Of a stretch of 64,000 nt of DNA, positions 44,988 through 54,055 are shown one piece after another (positions within the stretch are counted from its first letter, which is position 1; each line of letters starts with the position of its first letter). The stretch is from Mucilaginibacter pallidiroseus (GTDB lineage: Bacteria > Bacteroidota > Bacteroidia > Sphingobacteriales > Sphingobacteriaceae). Both the position numbers and the translations under genes were made by a program. The stretch covers positions 1 through 64,000 of the forward strand of contig NZ_VOEJ01000002.1 in NCBI RefSeq assembly GCF_007846085.1, read 5' to 3'. A model generated the notes under the pieces. That model saw nothing but the letters and a program-made list of their open reading frames with translations, ran no database searches and was not told the origin of the DNA.

Positions 44988-46709
44988 TTAGGCATTTAAC
45001 AACTCACGTGCATTTTGTATTGCACTTTCGCCTGGCTTATCTCCGCTTAACATTTTAGCTATCTCAAGTACACGCTCGTCGTTATTAAGCTTCTTAATAC
45101 GGGTATAAGTAGTTTTAGCGCTGTCGTCTTTGTATACAAAATAATGGCTGTTACCCTTGCCGGCAATTTGCGGCAGGTGGGTTATGGTAATTACCTGCAG
45201 GTTTTGCGACAAGCGCTCCATTACCTGCCCTACTTTGTTGGCAACCTCTCCGCTTACACCGGTATCTATCTCATCAAAAATAATGGTAGGCAATGCTGTG
45301 TATTCTGCTATGATTGATTTAATGCTCAGCATCAGTCTGCTCAATTCTCCTCCCGATGCTACCTTGCTCATATCCGCAAGCGCATGACCCTTATTGGCCG
45401 AGAATATAAACCGAATAGTATCTATCCCATTTTTAGTAAGGTGGTCAGAAAGTCCGGAAGACCGTAAGTCCACAGATGGAGTTATCTTTCCGACTTCCTG
45501 ACTTTCCGATTCTGCTACTATTTGCTCTATCTGCATGGCAGAATTACTCATGCCCATTTCGCTCAGGTTTGCCAATACTTTTTGTATGATAACGGGGATA
45601 GCCTTTTTCCTATTGGCCGATAGCTTCGCTGCAAGTTTTTCAAGCTCCTGCCTGGCAACACTGATTTGCCTATGCAACTTTTCAATCATATCATCGCCTG
45701 ATGTAGCCTGAAGTATTTTTTCGGAAAGGTCATCCTGTATTGCAAGCAGTTCGGCATTTGTCGTAACGCGATGCTTTTTTTGCAGGTTGTATAACATACC
45801 AAGCCGTGTGCTGACTTCCTCGGCACGGGCCTCGTTTGTTTGGGTGCTCTGCTCGATCGTTTCAATCTCGGCCGCAATGTCCTTCAGTTCGATAAGCGTG
45901 CTCTTCAAACGTTCCTGCAATTCCTCAATTGTCGGGTTGTATTTTTCTATAGCCGATAATTGCTGTCCTGCTTCGCGTAGCTGCCCTATCGCAGCGGTCT
46001 CGCTCTCCTGCATCAAATAATTTGCATTCAGCAGGCTCCGTTTTATCTCCTCGGCGTTATTTAAAGTGTACAATTCCTTTTCAAGTAGTTCCTGCTCATC
46101 TGCTACAATAGCTGCCTTTTCCAACTCATCAAACTGAAACTGGTAATAATCCAGGTCGGCCTTGGCTTTATCATTTTGCTCAATCAGCTGCTGTAACTGT
46201 GTTTGCGACTTTTTGTAAGCCTTGTATTTTGTCTGGTAATTGTATAAAACATCGGCGTGGCCTGCAACGCCATCAACTACCATTAGTTGAAAGCCCGCAT
46301 CGTTTATTTCGCGGGTTGCATGCTGCGAATGGATGTCTATCAAACGCTCACCAAGTTGCTTAAGGGTGGCTAGATTTACCGGCGTGTCATTTATAAAGGC
46401 ACGCGATTTACCATCGGCAGAAATCTCTCTGCGCAGCACAGTTTCATCTTCGTAATCCAGATCATTATCCTCAAAAAAGTCGTTGAGCGGGAAGCCGGTT
46501 ATTTTAAACAGTCCCTCAATAACACACTTCTTTTGCTGATTAAAAAAGTAACGGCTTTCTGCACGTTGTCCCAACAATAACGACAAGGCACCCAAGATAA
46601 TAGACTTACCCGCGCCGGTTTCGCCCGTAAGTATATTCAATCCCTTATCAAAAACGATTTCGAGATTATCTATCAGCGCGTAATTTTGTATGGTTAGCTT
46701 TTGAAGCAT
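44988..46709 (-). CDS. recN: DNA repair protein RecN
   Basis: 573 residues, SMC-like. N-terminal Walker A GETGAGKS (near 29-36), long coiled coils (about 150-360), and a C-terminal signature SGGELSRLMLSI (near 455) with Walker B IIFDEIDTGVSG. Acts in double-strand break repair. Directly upstream, a terminator hairpin with a T-tract abuts the ATG (see finding). Confidence 0.94.
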   Translation of the reverse strand: MLQKLTIQNYALIDNLEIVFDKGLNILTGETGAGKSIILGALSLLLGQRAESRYFFNQQKKCVIEGLFKITGFPLNDFFEDNDLDYEDETVLRREISADGKSRAFINDTPVNLATLKQLGERLIDIHSQHATREINDAGFQLMVVDGVAGHADVLYNYQTKYKAYKKSQTQLQQLIEQNDKAKADLDYYQFQFDELEKAAIVADEQELLEKELYTLNNAEEIKRSLLNANYLMQESETAAIGQLREAGQQLSAIEKYNPTIEELQERLKSTLIELKDIAAEIETIEQSTQTNEARAEEVSTRLGMLYNLQKKHRVTTNAELLAIQDDLSEKILQATSGDDMIEKLHRQISVARQELEKLAAKLSANRKKAIPVIIQKVLANLSEMGMSNSAMQIEQIVAESESQEVGKITPSVDLRSSGLSDHLTKNGIDTIRFIFSANKGHALADMSKVASGGELSRLMLSIKSIIAEYTALPTIIFDEIDTGVSGEVANKVGQVMERLSQNLQVITITHLPQIAGKGNSHYFVYKDDSAKTTYTRIKKLNNDERVLEIAKMLSGDKPGESAIQNARELLNA

Positions 46710-46739
46710 AAAAAAAGTATCCCCTTTTATGAGGATACT
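46710..46739 (-). terminator. terminator hairpin ending the BlaR1 transcript, adjoining recN ATG
   Basis: On the minus strand: AGTATCC, loop, GGATACT, then seven T, then ATG of recN. It lies after the BlaR1 stop (46797) and before recN. Confidence 0.8.
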
Positions 46740-46796
46740 AAATTACGGTTTTTCTTTTTTGCCTTAACGGGAAGACAAACTATTTAACTAATTTTT

Positions 46797-48836
46797 TTAG
46801 TTATTTTCGGTTTTTTCCGGTGCTTCTGCAGGTTCGGTTTTTTCCGGTTGTTCTGCTCTTTCGGGCACTTCATCCACCTCAACGTTGTCGCTATAAATAC
46901 GGTACTGCTTTTTGTAGGCTGCTAACTTCTTTTTAAACTCCGGCGTATTCATGTAGGCGCGCAGTTTAAGGTTTGCCACCCTCATTTGTTCTTTAATAGC
47001 TTTAATTTGCTGGCTATTGCCATATTGATGCATTTGCATACCCAACTTGCGCATCTGCTCCTGCTGATCCTTAATAGCCGGATTGTTATAAACTTTGCGC
47101 ATTTCATCGCCATACTGCCTCATTAATTCCTGCTGCTTTTTCAACTCCGGATCCTCAGTGTATTTGCGCATTTGCTGGCCCAGCTCCTTCATTTTGTCCT
47201 GCTGTGCCAATACATCTGCCGGTATATTCTTATTAAGCTCGGCCTGGTATGCTTTGTAATTTTCGCTTTGATATTCGTTCTTATTGTAATAAGTTTTTTC
47301 GGGAATATTATATTTTTTAGCGAGTTTGGCGTTCATATCTTTAAACTCTTTCGATTCGTAATATTTACTCATCACGTCGCCCGCTGCGGACATCTGTTTT
47401 CCCAGCTCTTCAATTTTACTGCCTTTGCCAGACCATGCCTTTTCATAGTCAGCCGCTGCTTTCTCTTGAGCCGCCGTTGCTTTCTTTACAGCATCGCTTT
47501 CATAAAACGCACTGATCTGTTTGCCTAAACGCTCCATGTCGGCAGTTTTGGCCTTAAAGTCGGCGCTTTCGTAATACTGGCTAATCAGTTCGCCCTGTTT
47601 TTCAATGTCCTTGCTTAGCCTGCTCAATTCAGGATCGTTCAGGCCTTCATAGGTCTGGCCAAATTGCTGTACCCTAACCGTTCTGCTGCGATTTTTTGCT
47701 GCAGCTTTTTTGGCAGCCGCAGTACCTTTATCACTTGTAACCACTTGGGTTGCTTTTTTTACCGGCACCGTATCGGTTTGCGTTACCAGTTGCTTAATAG
47801 CTGGTACAATTGCTTTTACAGATATGCGGCCCTGGGCAACCTCGGGTTTTAATATGGTAAGAGCACTTATACTTACGGTGAGTATCAGCATAGCCACTAC
47901 TGTAGGCCGCACGCTTAATGTTTGTTTTTTAGTTTTCATGATACGTTCAATTCTGTTTAGTAAATGGTATTTTTTGCCAGTGACAGCCAGCGCTAACTGT
48001 AACGTATTTTGGCGGGTTTGCTCCAGCTTGTACAGGGCCTTCGCATATATAATGGGATTTTGCGTAGCATCCACAACCATATCGTCGCAGGCATTTTCGC
48101 GTTCCTCTCCAATTATCTTGTTAATAAGCAACACACAGGGGTTAAAGAAAAGTATAGCCGTAATAACCTGCTGTGCAAGGTTTACCAGGTAATCATTACG
48201 TTTAATATGGGCCAGCTCGTGCATTAGGATTGCTTCAATTTCATCGGCGTTAAGGTACGTAGCAAGGCTAAAAGGCAGCAATATTACCGGCTTTACGTAT
48301 CCCGTAATGCAGGGCACATCAACTAACCTGCTCAGGCCTACTGTTACTTTCTTAGCAATTCCGAATTTTTTAGCGAAGCGGCTTATCTGCTGTTGCAATT
48401 GCACATCAAGGCTCATGGTTTGCTTTACAATACGGATTTGCCTGCGGGCAACTAAGGCCCGTGCCGAGTTAAACAACAATCCAAAGGTGTACAACACCGA
48501 TATGTACGGCAGGTACTGCTGTATGCTATAATAATAGCGCATGCCTTGCTGATTAAGTTTGTGCACGTTGGCAGGTAAATCAATTAACACTTCGGTACCG
48601 CCTGCTGGCACAGTCGACCAATCATAAGCCTGCACCTCGTTTATAAGTGTTACAACAAACCAACCTGTTATACCAGCCAATGCAGTAACAGCAATCTTAT
48701 ACTTTTTTGAAGCAGATAAATCTCGTGCTGCGGTAAAAGTTATCCTCAACAAAAAATAAATAAGCAAAGCCTGCCATAACGAGTGTATAATGGTTATACC
48801 TATTACCTGGCTGATGTTGTAGAGTATTGCTGACAT
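46797..48836 (-). CDS. BlaR1-type M56 membrane metalloprotease with C-terminal 23-residue repeats
   Basis: 679 residues. Four membrane segments (about 6-30, 46-66, 108-126, 311-331) and the zinc site HELAH (206-210) define M56/BlaR1 signal transducers. After residue 335 there is no penicillin-binding sensor: instead a charged, helical region in which a 23-residue unit recurs, four times in direct tandem at 549-640 (pattern MxxLGxQMxxYxxxPExKxxQEx) and in looser copies near 405-456 and 475-505. The tail 650-679 is rich in Pro and Glu. The gene follows blaI (119-base gap), as in BlaI-BlaR1 pairs, so it probably relays an envelope signal by cleaving the repressor. The signal is unknown. Confidence 0.88.
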   Translation of the reverse strand: MSAILYNISQVIGITIIHSLWQALLIYFLLRITFTAARDLSASKKYKIAVTALAGITGWFVVTLINEVQAYDWSTVPAGGTEVLIDLPANVHKLNQQGMRYYYSIQQYLPYISVLYTFGLLFNSARALVARRQIRIVKQTMSLDVQLQQQISRFAKKFGIAKKVTVGLSRLVDVPCITGYVKPVILLPFSLATYLNADEIEAILMHELAHIKRNDYLVNLAQQVITAILFFNPCVLLINKIIGEERENACDDMVVDATQNPIIYAKALYKLEQTRQNTLQLALAVTGKKYHLLNRIERIMKTKKQTLSVRPTVVAMLILTVSISALTILKPEVAQGRISVKAIVPAIKQLVTQTDTVPVKKATQVVTSDKGTAAAKKAAAKNRSRTVRVQQFGQTYEGLNDPELSRLSKDIEKQGELISQYYESADFKAKTADMERLGKQISAFYESDAVKKATAAQEKAAADYEKAWSGKGSKIEELGKQMSAAGDVMSKYYESKEFKDMNAKLAKKYNIPEKTYYNKNEYQSENYKAYQAELNKNIPADVLAQQDKMKELGQQMRKYTEDPELKKQQELMRQYGDEMRKVYNNPAIKDQQEQMRKLGMQMHQYGNSQQIKAIKEQMRVANLKLRAYMNTPEFKKKLAAYKKQYRIYSDNVEVDEVPERAEQPEKTEPAEAPEKTENN
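46917..47192 (-). repeat. four tandem 23-residue (69-base) repeats in BlaR1
   Basis: Encodes residues 549-640 of the M56 protein, four units of exactly 23 residues beginning MKELG, MRQYG, MRKLG and MRVAN. Each unit has hydrophobic positions spaced as in an amphipathic helix. Confidence 0.75.
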
Positions 48837-48955
48837 ATTTTTTAAATTTCTAAATACTAATTGATAACTCCGGATCCTAAAACCAAAACTCTAAATCAGT
48901 CTACACCTATTAACTACTCGCTGATAACTGCCTACTGATGACTGACAACTGCTAA

Positions 48956-49330
48956 CTAATCCTTACCCTCAAACTGATCAAGGAAACTCTTGATAGCATC
49001 GATCTCATCTTTTGAGGCCCGATGTTGCCCAAGTGCCTGTATAACCAAATCTGAAGTTGAGCCTTTAAATACAGTATTGATAATTTTATCTAAAGCTCCT
49101 TGTTGGGCTTGCTCTCGGGTTATCAACGCTTTGTATAAATGCGTTTTAGATGATGCATCGCGTTCCAACAACCCCTTTTCAAACATGATCTGCATCAGTT
49201 TTAAGGTGGTGGTATAACCTGCATCTTTGCTTTTAGTCAATTCATCATGTACTTCGCGCACGCTGCACTGCCCCTTTTTCCAAATAACCTGCAATATTTC
49301 TAATTCGCTTTCGGTCGGCTTAATATCCAT
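48956..49330 (-). CDS. BlaI/MecI/CopY-family repressor
   Basis: 124 residues. Winged helix: PTESELEILQVIWKKGQCSVREVHDEL, then YTTTLKLMQIMFEKGLLERD (about residues 5-62), followed by the dimerisation helices. Typical cognate of the M56 protease encoded next. Two 16-base dyads in its promoter are the likely operator, so it would repress itself and the protease gene. Confidence 0.92.
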   Translation of the reverse strand: MDIKPTESELEILQVIWKKGQCSVREVHDELTKSKDAGYTTTLKLMQIMFEKGLLERDASSKTHLYKALITREQAQQGALDKIINTVFKGSTSDLVIQALGQHRASKDEIDAIKSFLDQFEGKD

Positions 49331-49345
49331 CTGTAATTATGTATC

Positions 49346-49361
49346 TACGAAACTTGTCGTA
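49346..49361. promoter_or_regulatory. BlaI operator, proximal
   Basis: TACGA, six bases, TCGTA. It lies just downstream of the promoter -7 box, between the promoter and the blaI ATG. Confidence 0.75.
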
Positions 49362-49393
49362 CAAATATGTACGATATATTTCGTAGATCAAAA
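49362..49393 (-). promoter_or_regulatory. blaI-blaR1 promoter
   Basis: Minus strand TTTTG, 19 bases, CATATTTG (one base off TAnnTTTG). The distal operator fills the spacer and the proximal one covers the start point, so repressor binding would block it. Confidence 0.65.
49370..49385. promoter_or_regulatory. BlaI operator, distal
   Basis: A second TACGA, six bases, TCGTA dyad, 24 bases centre to centre from the proximal one, inside the promoter spacer. The whole region 49344-49387 is itself symmetric, with ATCTACGAAA / TTTCGTAGAT outer arms. Confidence 0.75.
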
Positions 49394-49492
49394 TTTTATT
49401 TAAATATTTTACAAAAAAGACGCAAGCAGCAGCAAAACGTTACGCCAAGGTCATTTATAATGCATTAGAAACAAGGATTAAGCTATACTGGT

Positions 49493-49500
49493 TATATTTG
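49493..49500 (+). promoter_or_regulatory. possible -7 box for the MBL hydrolase gene
   Basis: TATATTTG matches TAnnTTTG 22 bases before the ATG; no good -33 is visible. Confidence 0.4.
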
Positions 49501-49522
49501 CACTGCACACAGGCAGCTATAT

Positions 49523-50293
49523 ATGGAAGTTTTTGTTTTAGGAGAAGGTTCGTACTCGGTAGATGTTACCAAGAAGTTTGTTCCGTTTAACCCAGAATTG
49601 GATAAACGTGCCGACAGGCCGGGCTCACTGTTTATTCATGTAAATCCTTTTTTGATTAAAACATCAACTGATCTGATTCTGCTGGACGCAGGGCTTGGTT
49701 ATAAAGATACCCGCGACGAATTACTGCTGCACCAACATATCCGCAATGCAGGGTTCGACCCGGAAGATATTACGCTTGTGTTAATGAGCCACCTGCATTA
49801 CGATCATTCGGGCGGCCTGGTAGTTGAGCGCAACGGTAAATTGGAGCCGAGCTTTCCTGCGGCAACGCACGTTATACAACGGCAGGAGTTTGAATTTGGC
49901 CTTAGCGGCAAGTCATCTTCATATCACCAGGAAATTTTTGAAACGCTGCAACAATCTGCAAAAATTGATTTTGTTGAGGGCGATGGCGAATATAAACCGG
50001 GTATCAGGTATGAATTATCTGGCGGGCATAGTAAATATCACCAGGTATTTTGGCTGGAAACAGAGGGCGAAAAAGTGTTTTTTGGCGGAGATGAACTGCC
50101 CGAGCCTGAGCAATTACTACGAAAATTCGTTGCTAAATATGATTACAACGGACACCGCGCGGCCGAATTGCGCATCCAATACGGTAAAACCGCTGCACAA
50201 GAGGGCTGGACCTGCCTGTTCTACCATGCCCGCATAACGGCAGTGGGCACAGTTAAATACACAGACGAGGCATTTACTGTTATCCCTACTTAA
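49523..50293 (+). CDS. MBL-fold metallo-hydrolase
   Basis: 256 residues. The zinc motif HLHYDH (90-95, His90, His92, Asp94, His95) and SGGHS (near 165-170) with FFGGDELP (near 190) define the metallo-beta-lactamase fold. No signal peptide, so cytoplasmic. Substrate unknown; it is not a beta-lactamase by context despite the neighbouring blaI-like gene. Its stop overlaps the converging response regulator by four bases. Confidence 0.85.
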   Translation: MEVFVLGEGSYSVDVTKKFVPFNPELDKRADRPGSLFIHVNPFLIKTSTDLILLDAGLGYKDTRDELLLHQHIRNAGFDPEDITLVLMSHLHYDHSGGLVVERNGKLEPSFPAATHVIQRQEFEFGLSGKSSSYHQEIFETLQQSAKIDFVEGDGEYKPGIRYELSGGHSKYHQVFWLETEGEKVFFGGDELPEPEQLLRKFVAKYDYNGHRAAELRIQYGKTAAQEGWTCLFYHARITAVGTVKYTDEAFTVIPT

Positions 50294-50709
50294 TTTGCAG
50301 ATAATTCAAAAAGCTCTTTTATTTTTTCCACATTAAGTGGTTTTGATACAAAATCTTTTACCAGCGGGTATGAGCGTGCCTTGTTTATATCATTACTGAA
50401 CACAGATGATGAAATGATGTAGATTTTACTTTTGCCCAGCGGATCCAAATTCAACCGCTTGTACTCGTCCAAAAATTCCCAGCCGTTCATAATCGGCATG
50501 TTGATATCAAGAAGTATATAATCGGGCAACTTTGATGGATCTTTCTCCTGTATCTCAATCAGTTGCTCAATAGCAAACCTGCCGTTAAGGCAAGCCATTA
50601 TATCAGTATTAATTAATGCCTTTTTGATAAGTTTAATAGAAATAAAGTTGTTTATTTCATCATCATCAACCAATAAAACACTTACTGTTTTGGTACTATT
50701 AGGGCTCAT
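50290..50709 (-). CDS. single-domain response regulator
   Basis: 139 residues, a receiver domain alone. Acidic pocket Asp15-Asp17, phosphoacceptor Asp68 (LLDINMP), Ser100-Ser102 region and Lys123 (SKPL). No output domain, so it would signal by protein-protein contact. No kinase is adjacent. Confidence 0.9.
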   Translation of the reverse strand: MSPNSTKTVSVLLVDDDEINNFISIKLIKKALINTDIMACLNGRFAIEQLIEIQEKDPSKLPDYILLDINMPIMNGWEFLDEYKRLNLDPLGKSKIYIISSSVFSNDINKARSYPLVKDFVSKPLNVEKIKELFELSAN

Positions 50710-50922
50710 GCTTTTTTATACGTGTGCTTGAAATAAAAGGTTATATTCCCTTTGGTTGTAAATATAAGTTTTCAGTAATAAAACTCAAAAGTCGTTATAA
50801 ATTCACCTCTTAAACAATGTAACACATTTTGTAGTAGAAACTACTATGCATTTTGGTCATTTTTTTTTAAGCGATGTTAATCCAACTTTAGATAAGGGCT
50901 ACATATTTATGTAAACAAAGCT

Positions 50923-50946
50923 AGGCCCCATATCGGGGCCTTTGCT
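50923..50946 (-). terminator. GC-rich hairpin after gcvP
   Basis: AGGCCCC, five-base loop, GGGGCCT, 26 bases after the gcvP stop on its strand. The T-run is short (CTTTG), so the terminator is weak. Confidence 0.5.
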
Positions 50947-50966
50947 ATGTTTAGTTATCGGTTTAC

Positions 50967-53876
50967 TCAGGTACCGTATTCTGGTGTGGTTACTTCGCTT
51001 TCTTCAAACTCATAGTCGGTAAGCGGCGGGCATGAACAAATCAACGTACGATCGCCGTAGGTATCATTAACCCTGCCTACTGATGGCCAGAATTTATATT
51101 GCGCCACATACGGCAGCGGGAAAGCTGCTTTTTGGCGGGTGTAAGCATGCTCCCATTCGTTGCCGGTAATTACGGCAGCGGTGTGAGGTGCGTTTTTAAG
51201 CGGGTTATCGGCTTTGTTGCTTAGTCCGCTTTCTACATCAGCAATTTCGTGGCGGATAGAGATCATAGCATCGCAGAAGCGGTCAAGCTCGTGCTTAGGT
51301 TCCGACTCGGTAGGCTCAACCATCACGGTACCCGCAACCGGGAAAGATACGGTTGGTGCATGGAAACCATAATCCATCAAACGTTTTGCTATGTCAGTAA
51401 CTTCGATGCCGAATGATTTAAACGAGCGGCAATCCAATATCATTTCGTGTGCGCAACGGCCTTTCGATCCGCTGTAAAGCACCGGATAATGGCTCTCTAA
51501 ACGTGCCTTGATGTAATTAGCGTTCAGGATAGCGTATTTGGTTGCGTTAGTTAATCCGTCACCACCCATCATGGCGATGTAAGCGTGAGAGATGATTAGG
51601 ATAGACGCAGAGCCCCATGGCGCAGCAGATACTGCGTGGATCGCCTTACCATTATCAATATCAACCACCGCATGGCCCGGAAGGTACGGAACAAGGTGTT
51701 TTGCAACACCGATAGGACCCATACCAGGACCACCGCCACCGTGAGGTATACAGAATGTTTTATGCAAGTTAAGGTGGCAAACATCGGCACCTATATTAGC
51801 CGGGCTTGTTAAACCAACCTGGGCATTCATGTTGGCACCGTCCATATAAACCTGGCCGCCGTTGTCATGAATTATCTGGCAAACTTCAATGATTGACTCT
51901 TCAAACACACCGTGGGTAGATGGATAAGTTACCATCAGGCACGAAAGGTCATTTTTGTATTGCTCGGCTTTTGCTTTAAGATCCGCTACATCAATGTTAC
52001 CGTTATCATCACATTTAACAACAACTATTTTCATACCGGCCATAGCTGCAGAAGCAGGGTTGGTACCGTGTGCCGATGCAGGGATGAGTGCTACGTTACG
52101 GTGTGCATCGCCCCTATCGTTGTGATAAGCGCGGATAACCATTAAACCTGCATATTCGCCCTGTGCACCTGCGTTTGGCTGCAGGCTCATGGCTGCAAAA
52201 CCGGTAATTTCGCTAAGCCAATTGTTCAATTCATCAAACACCTGCATGTAGCCGCCTACCTGGTCGGTTGGTGCAAAAGGGTGCATTTTGCTAAACTCCG
52301 GCCAAGTTACAGGAACCATCTCGGTTGTAGCATTAAGTTTCATGGTACATGAGCCCAAAGCAATCATCGAGTGGCAAAGCGAAAGATCTTTTGCCTCTAA
52401 TGATTTGATATAACGCAACATCTCATGTTCTGAGTGGTGCGAATTAAATATTGCGTGTGTAAGGTAATCTGACGTACGTTGTAAAGCTGCCGGTATAACT
52501 CCAGAAACATCGTTTCTTAAGCCATCAAAATTTGCATCGGCAAGTGTTTTACCTTTAACCTTAGCAAAAAAGCGCACCATTGTTTTAATATCTTCTGGCG
52601 ATGTAGTTTCATCAACAGAAATAGTAACCACGCTCCCGCTGAAGTTAAGATTGCTCTCGTTGTTCAGCGCCTCAGATTTTACCGGGCCTGCCAGCTCGCC
52701 AACATCAAACTTAATAGTATCAAAGTAAGTAGTGTTAAGCTGCTCGTAACCAAGTTCGTTAAGTGCCGATGCCAAAAGCACGGTTAAACCGTGTATGCGT
52801 TCAGCAATCAATTTTAAGCCTTGCGGGCCATGGTACACCGCATACATACCAGCCATAATAGCCAGCAATGCCTGCGCGGTGCAAATATTTGATGTTGCTT
52901 TATCCCTGCGGATGTGCTGCTCACGTGTTTGGAGCGCCATACGCAGCGCATAATTACCGGCACTGTCAATAGTAACGCCAATTATACGGCCCGGGATAGA
53001 GCGTTTATATTCCTCTTTGGTTGCAAAAAATGCAGCATGCGGCCCGCCAAAACCCATAGGTATACCAAAGCGTTGAGATGTACCTACAACAATGTCGGCA
53101 CCCCACTCGCCCGGAGGCGTTAACAGCACAAGGCTCATCAAATCGGCCACTACCGTAAGCTTGATGTTTTTTGCATGCAATGCCGCTGCAAAATCAGTAT
53201 AGTTGTAAACCTCGCCATGGCCTGCAGGGTACTGCACCATAGCGCCAAACATATCAACATTAAGCTGAGCTGTACGGTGGTCGCCAATTTCTAATTTAAT
53301 GCCGTAAGGTTCGCTGCGTGTTTTAAGGATATCGATTGTTTGCGGGAACACTTCCTCGCTCACAAAAAATACATTTGCCTTTGGATTTTTGCGGAGGCTG
53401 TATTGCATAAACATAGCCTCGGCTGCTGCGGTACCTTCATCAAGTAACGATGCATTTGCAATTTCCATCCCGGTAAGGTCAATCACCATGGTTTGGAAGT
53501 TTAGGAGCGCCTGTAAACGGCCCTGGGCAATCTCGGCCTGGTAAGGAGTATATTGCGTGTACCAGCCAGGGTTTTCAAGAATATTACGCTGAATTACACC
53601 CGGCACTATAACATCATAGTAGCCCTGGCCAATGTATGATTTAAAAACTTTGTTTTTTGAAGCTGCCTGCTTCAGGGTATTTAAATAATCAAACTCACTT
53701 TTCGCGGCGGGCAAATTAAGCGTATTTTTAAGCCTGATCTGGTCAGGAACGGTTTGCGCTATCAATTCGTCGAGCGAATCAACACCGATTGTTTTCAACA
53801 TTTTATCGGTATCTGCCTGGTTTGGCGCTATGTGCCTGTGCTGGAATTTTTCCTGATAATCTATGTTCAGCTTCAT
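50967..53876 (-). CDS. gcvP: glycine dehydrogenase (decarboxylating), P-protein, single chain
   Basis: 969 residues, the fused form of GcvP that decarboxylates glycine in the glycine cleavage system. The N-terminal half begins [10 protein letters not shown] and the C-terminal half holds the PLP lysine in [18 protein letters not shown] (near 690-710). Length and order match other single-chain P-proteins. gcvT and gcvH are not in the window. A clear promoter lies 28 bases upstream. Confidence 0.96.
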   Translation of the reverse strand: MKLNIDYQEKFQHRHIAPNQADTDKMLKTIGVDSLDELIAQTVPDQIRLKNTLNLPAAKSEFDYLNTLKQAASKNKVFKSYIGQGYYDVIVPGVIQRNILENPGWYTQYTPYQAEIAQGRLQALLNFQTMVIDLTGMEIANASLLDEGTAAAEAMFMQYSLRKNPKANVFFVSEEVFPQTIDILKTRSEPYGIKLEIGDHRTAQLNVDMFGAMVQYPAGHGEVYNYTDFAAALHAKNIKLTVVADLMSLVLLTPPGEWGADIVVGTSQRFGIPMGFGGPHAAFFATKEEYKRSIPGRIIGVTIDSAGNYALRMALQTREQHIRRDKATSNICTAQALLAIMAGMYAVYHGPQGLKLIAERIHGLTVLLASALNELGYEQLNTTYFDTIKFDVGELAGPVKSEALNNESNLNFSGSVVTISVDETTSPEDIKTMVRFFAKVKGKTLADANFDGLRNDVSGVIPAALQRTSDYLTHAIFNSHHSEHEMLRYIKSLEAKDLSLCHSMIALGSCTMKLNATTEMVPVTWPEFSKMHPFAPTDQVGGYMQVFDELNNWLSEITGFAAMSLQPNAGAQGEYAGLMVIRAYHNDRGDAHRNVALIPASAHGTNPASAAMAGMKIVVVKCDDNGNIDVADLKAKAEQYKNDLSCLMVTYPSTHGVFEESIIEVCQIIHDNGGQVYMDGANMNAQVGLTSPANIGADVCHLNLHKTFCIPHGGGGPGMGPIGVAKHLVPYLPGHAVVDIDNGKAIHAVSAAPWGSASILIISHAYIAMMGGDGLTNATKYAILNANYIKARLESHYPVLYSGSKGRCAHEMILDCRSFKSFGIEVTDIAKRLMDYGFHAPTVSFPVAGTVMVEPTESEPKHELDRFCDAMISIRHEIADVESGLSNKADNPLKNAPHTAAVITGNEWEHAYTRQKAAFPLPYVAQYKFWPSVGRVNDTYGDRTLICSCPPLTDYEFEESEVTTPEYGT

Positions 53877-53903
53877 TGAGGATGGGTGCCTTAAAATTTA
53901 CCG

Positions 53904-53933
53904 CAAAGGTACAAAAACCCAATCGAATAACAA
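53904..53933 (-). promoter_or_regulatory. gcvP promoter
   Basis: Minus strand TTG, 19 bases, TACCTTTG, a full match; the -7 box ends 28 bases before the ATG. Confidence 0.8.
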
Positions 53934-54055
53934 TTGAGTAATAGTATAGTGACATTGGTTTTACAGGGGTTATTGTACTCTTTCTTTAACAAGCACTCCC
54001 AAAGGTATATTGGTAATGTGCAAAGATTTAGTTAAATTAGGAGTATCAACTGGCT

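Noticed and set aside
46917..47192. CRISPR-like repeat in the BlaR1 gene
   Set aside because: The 69-base period is in coding frame, degenerate at DNA level and has no spacers.
49523..50293. beta-lactamase controlled by the neighbouring BlaI-type repressor
   Set aside because: It has no signal peptide, is divergent from blaI with 192 bases between them, has no operator dyad in front and shows only the general MBL fold.
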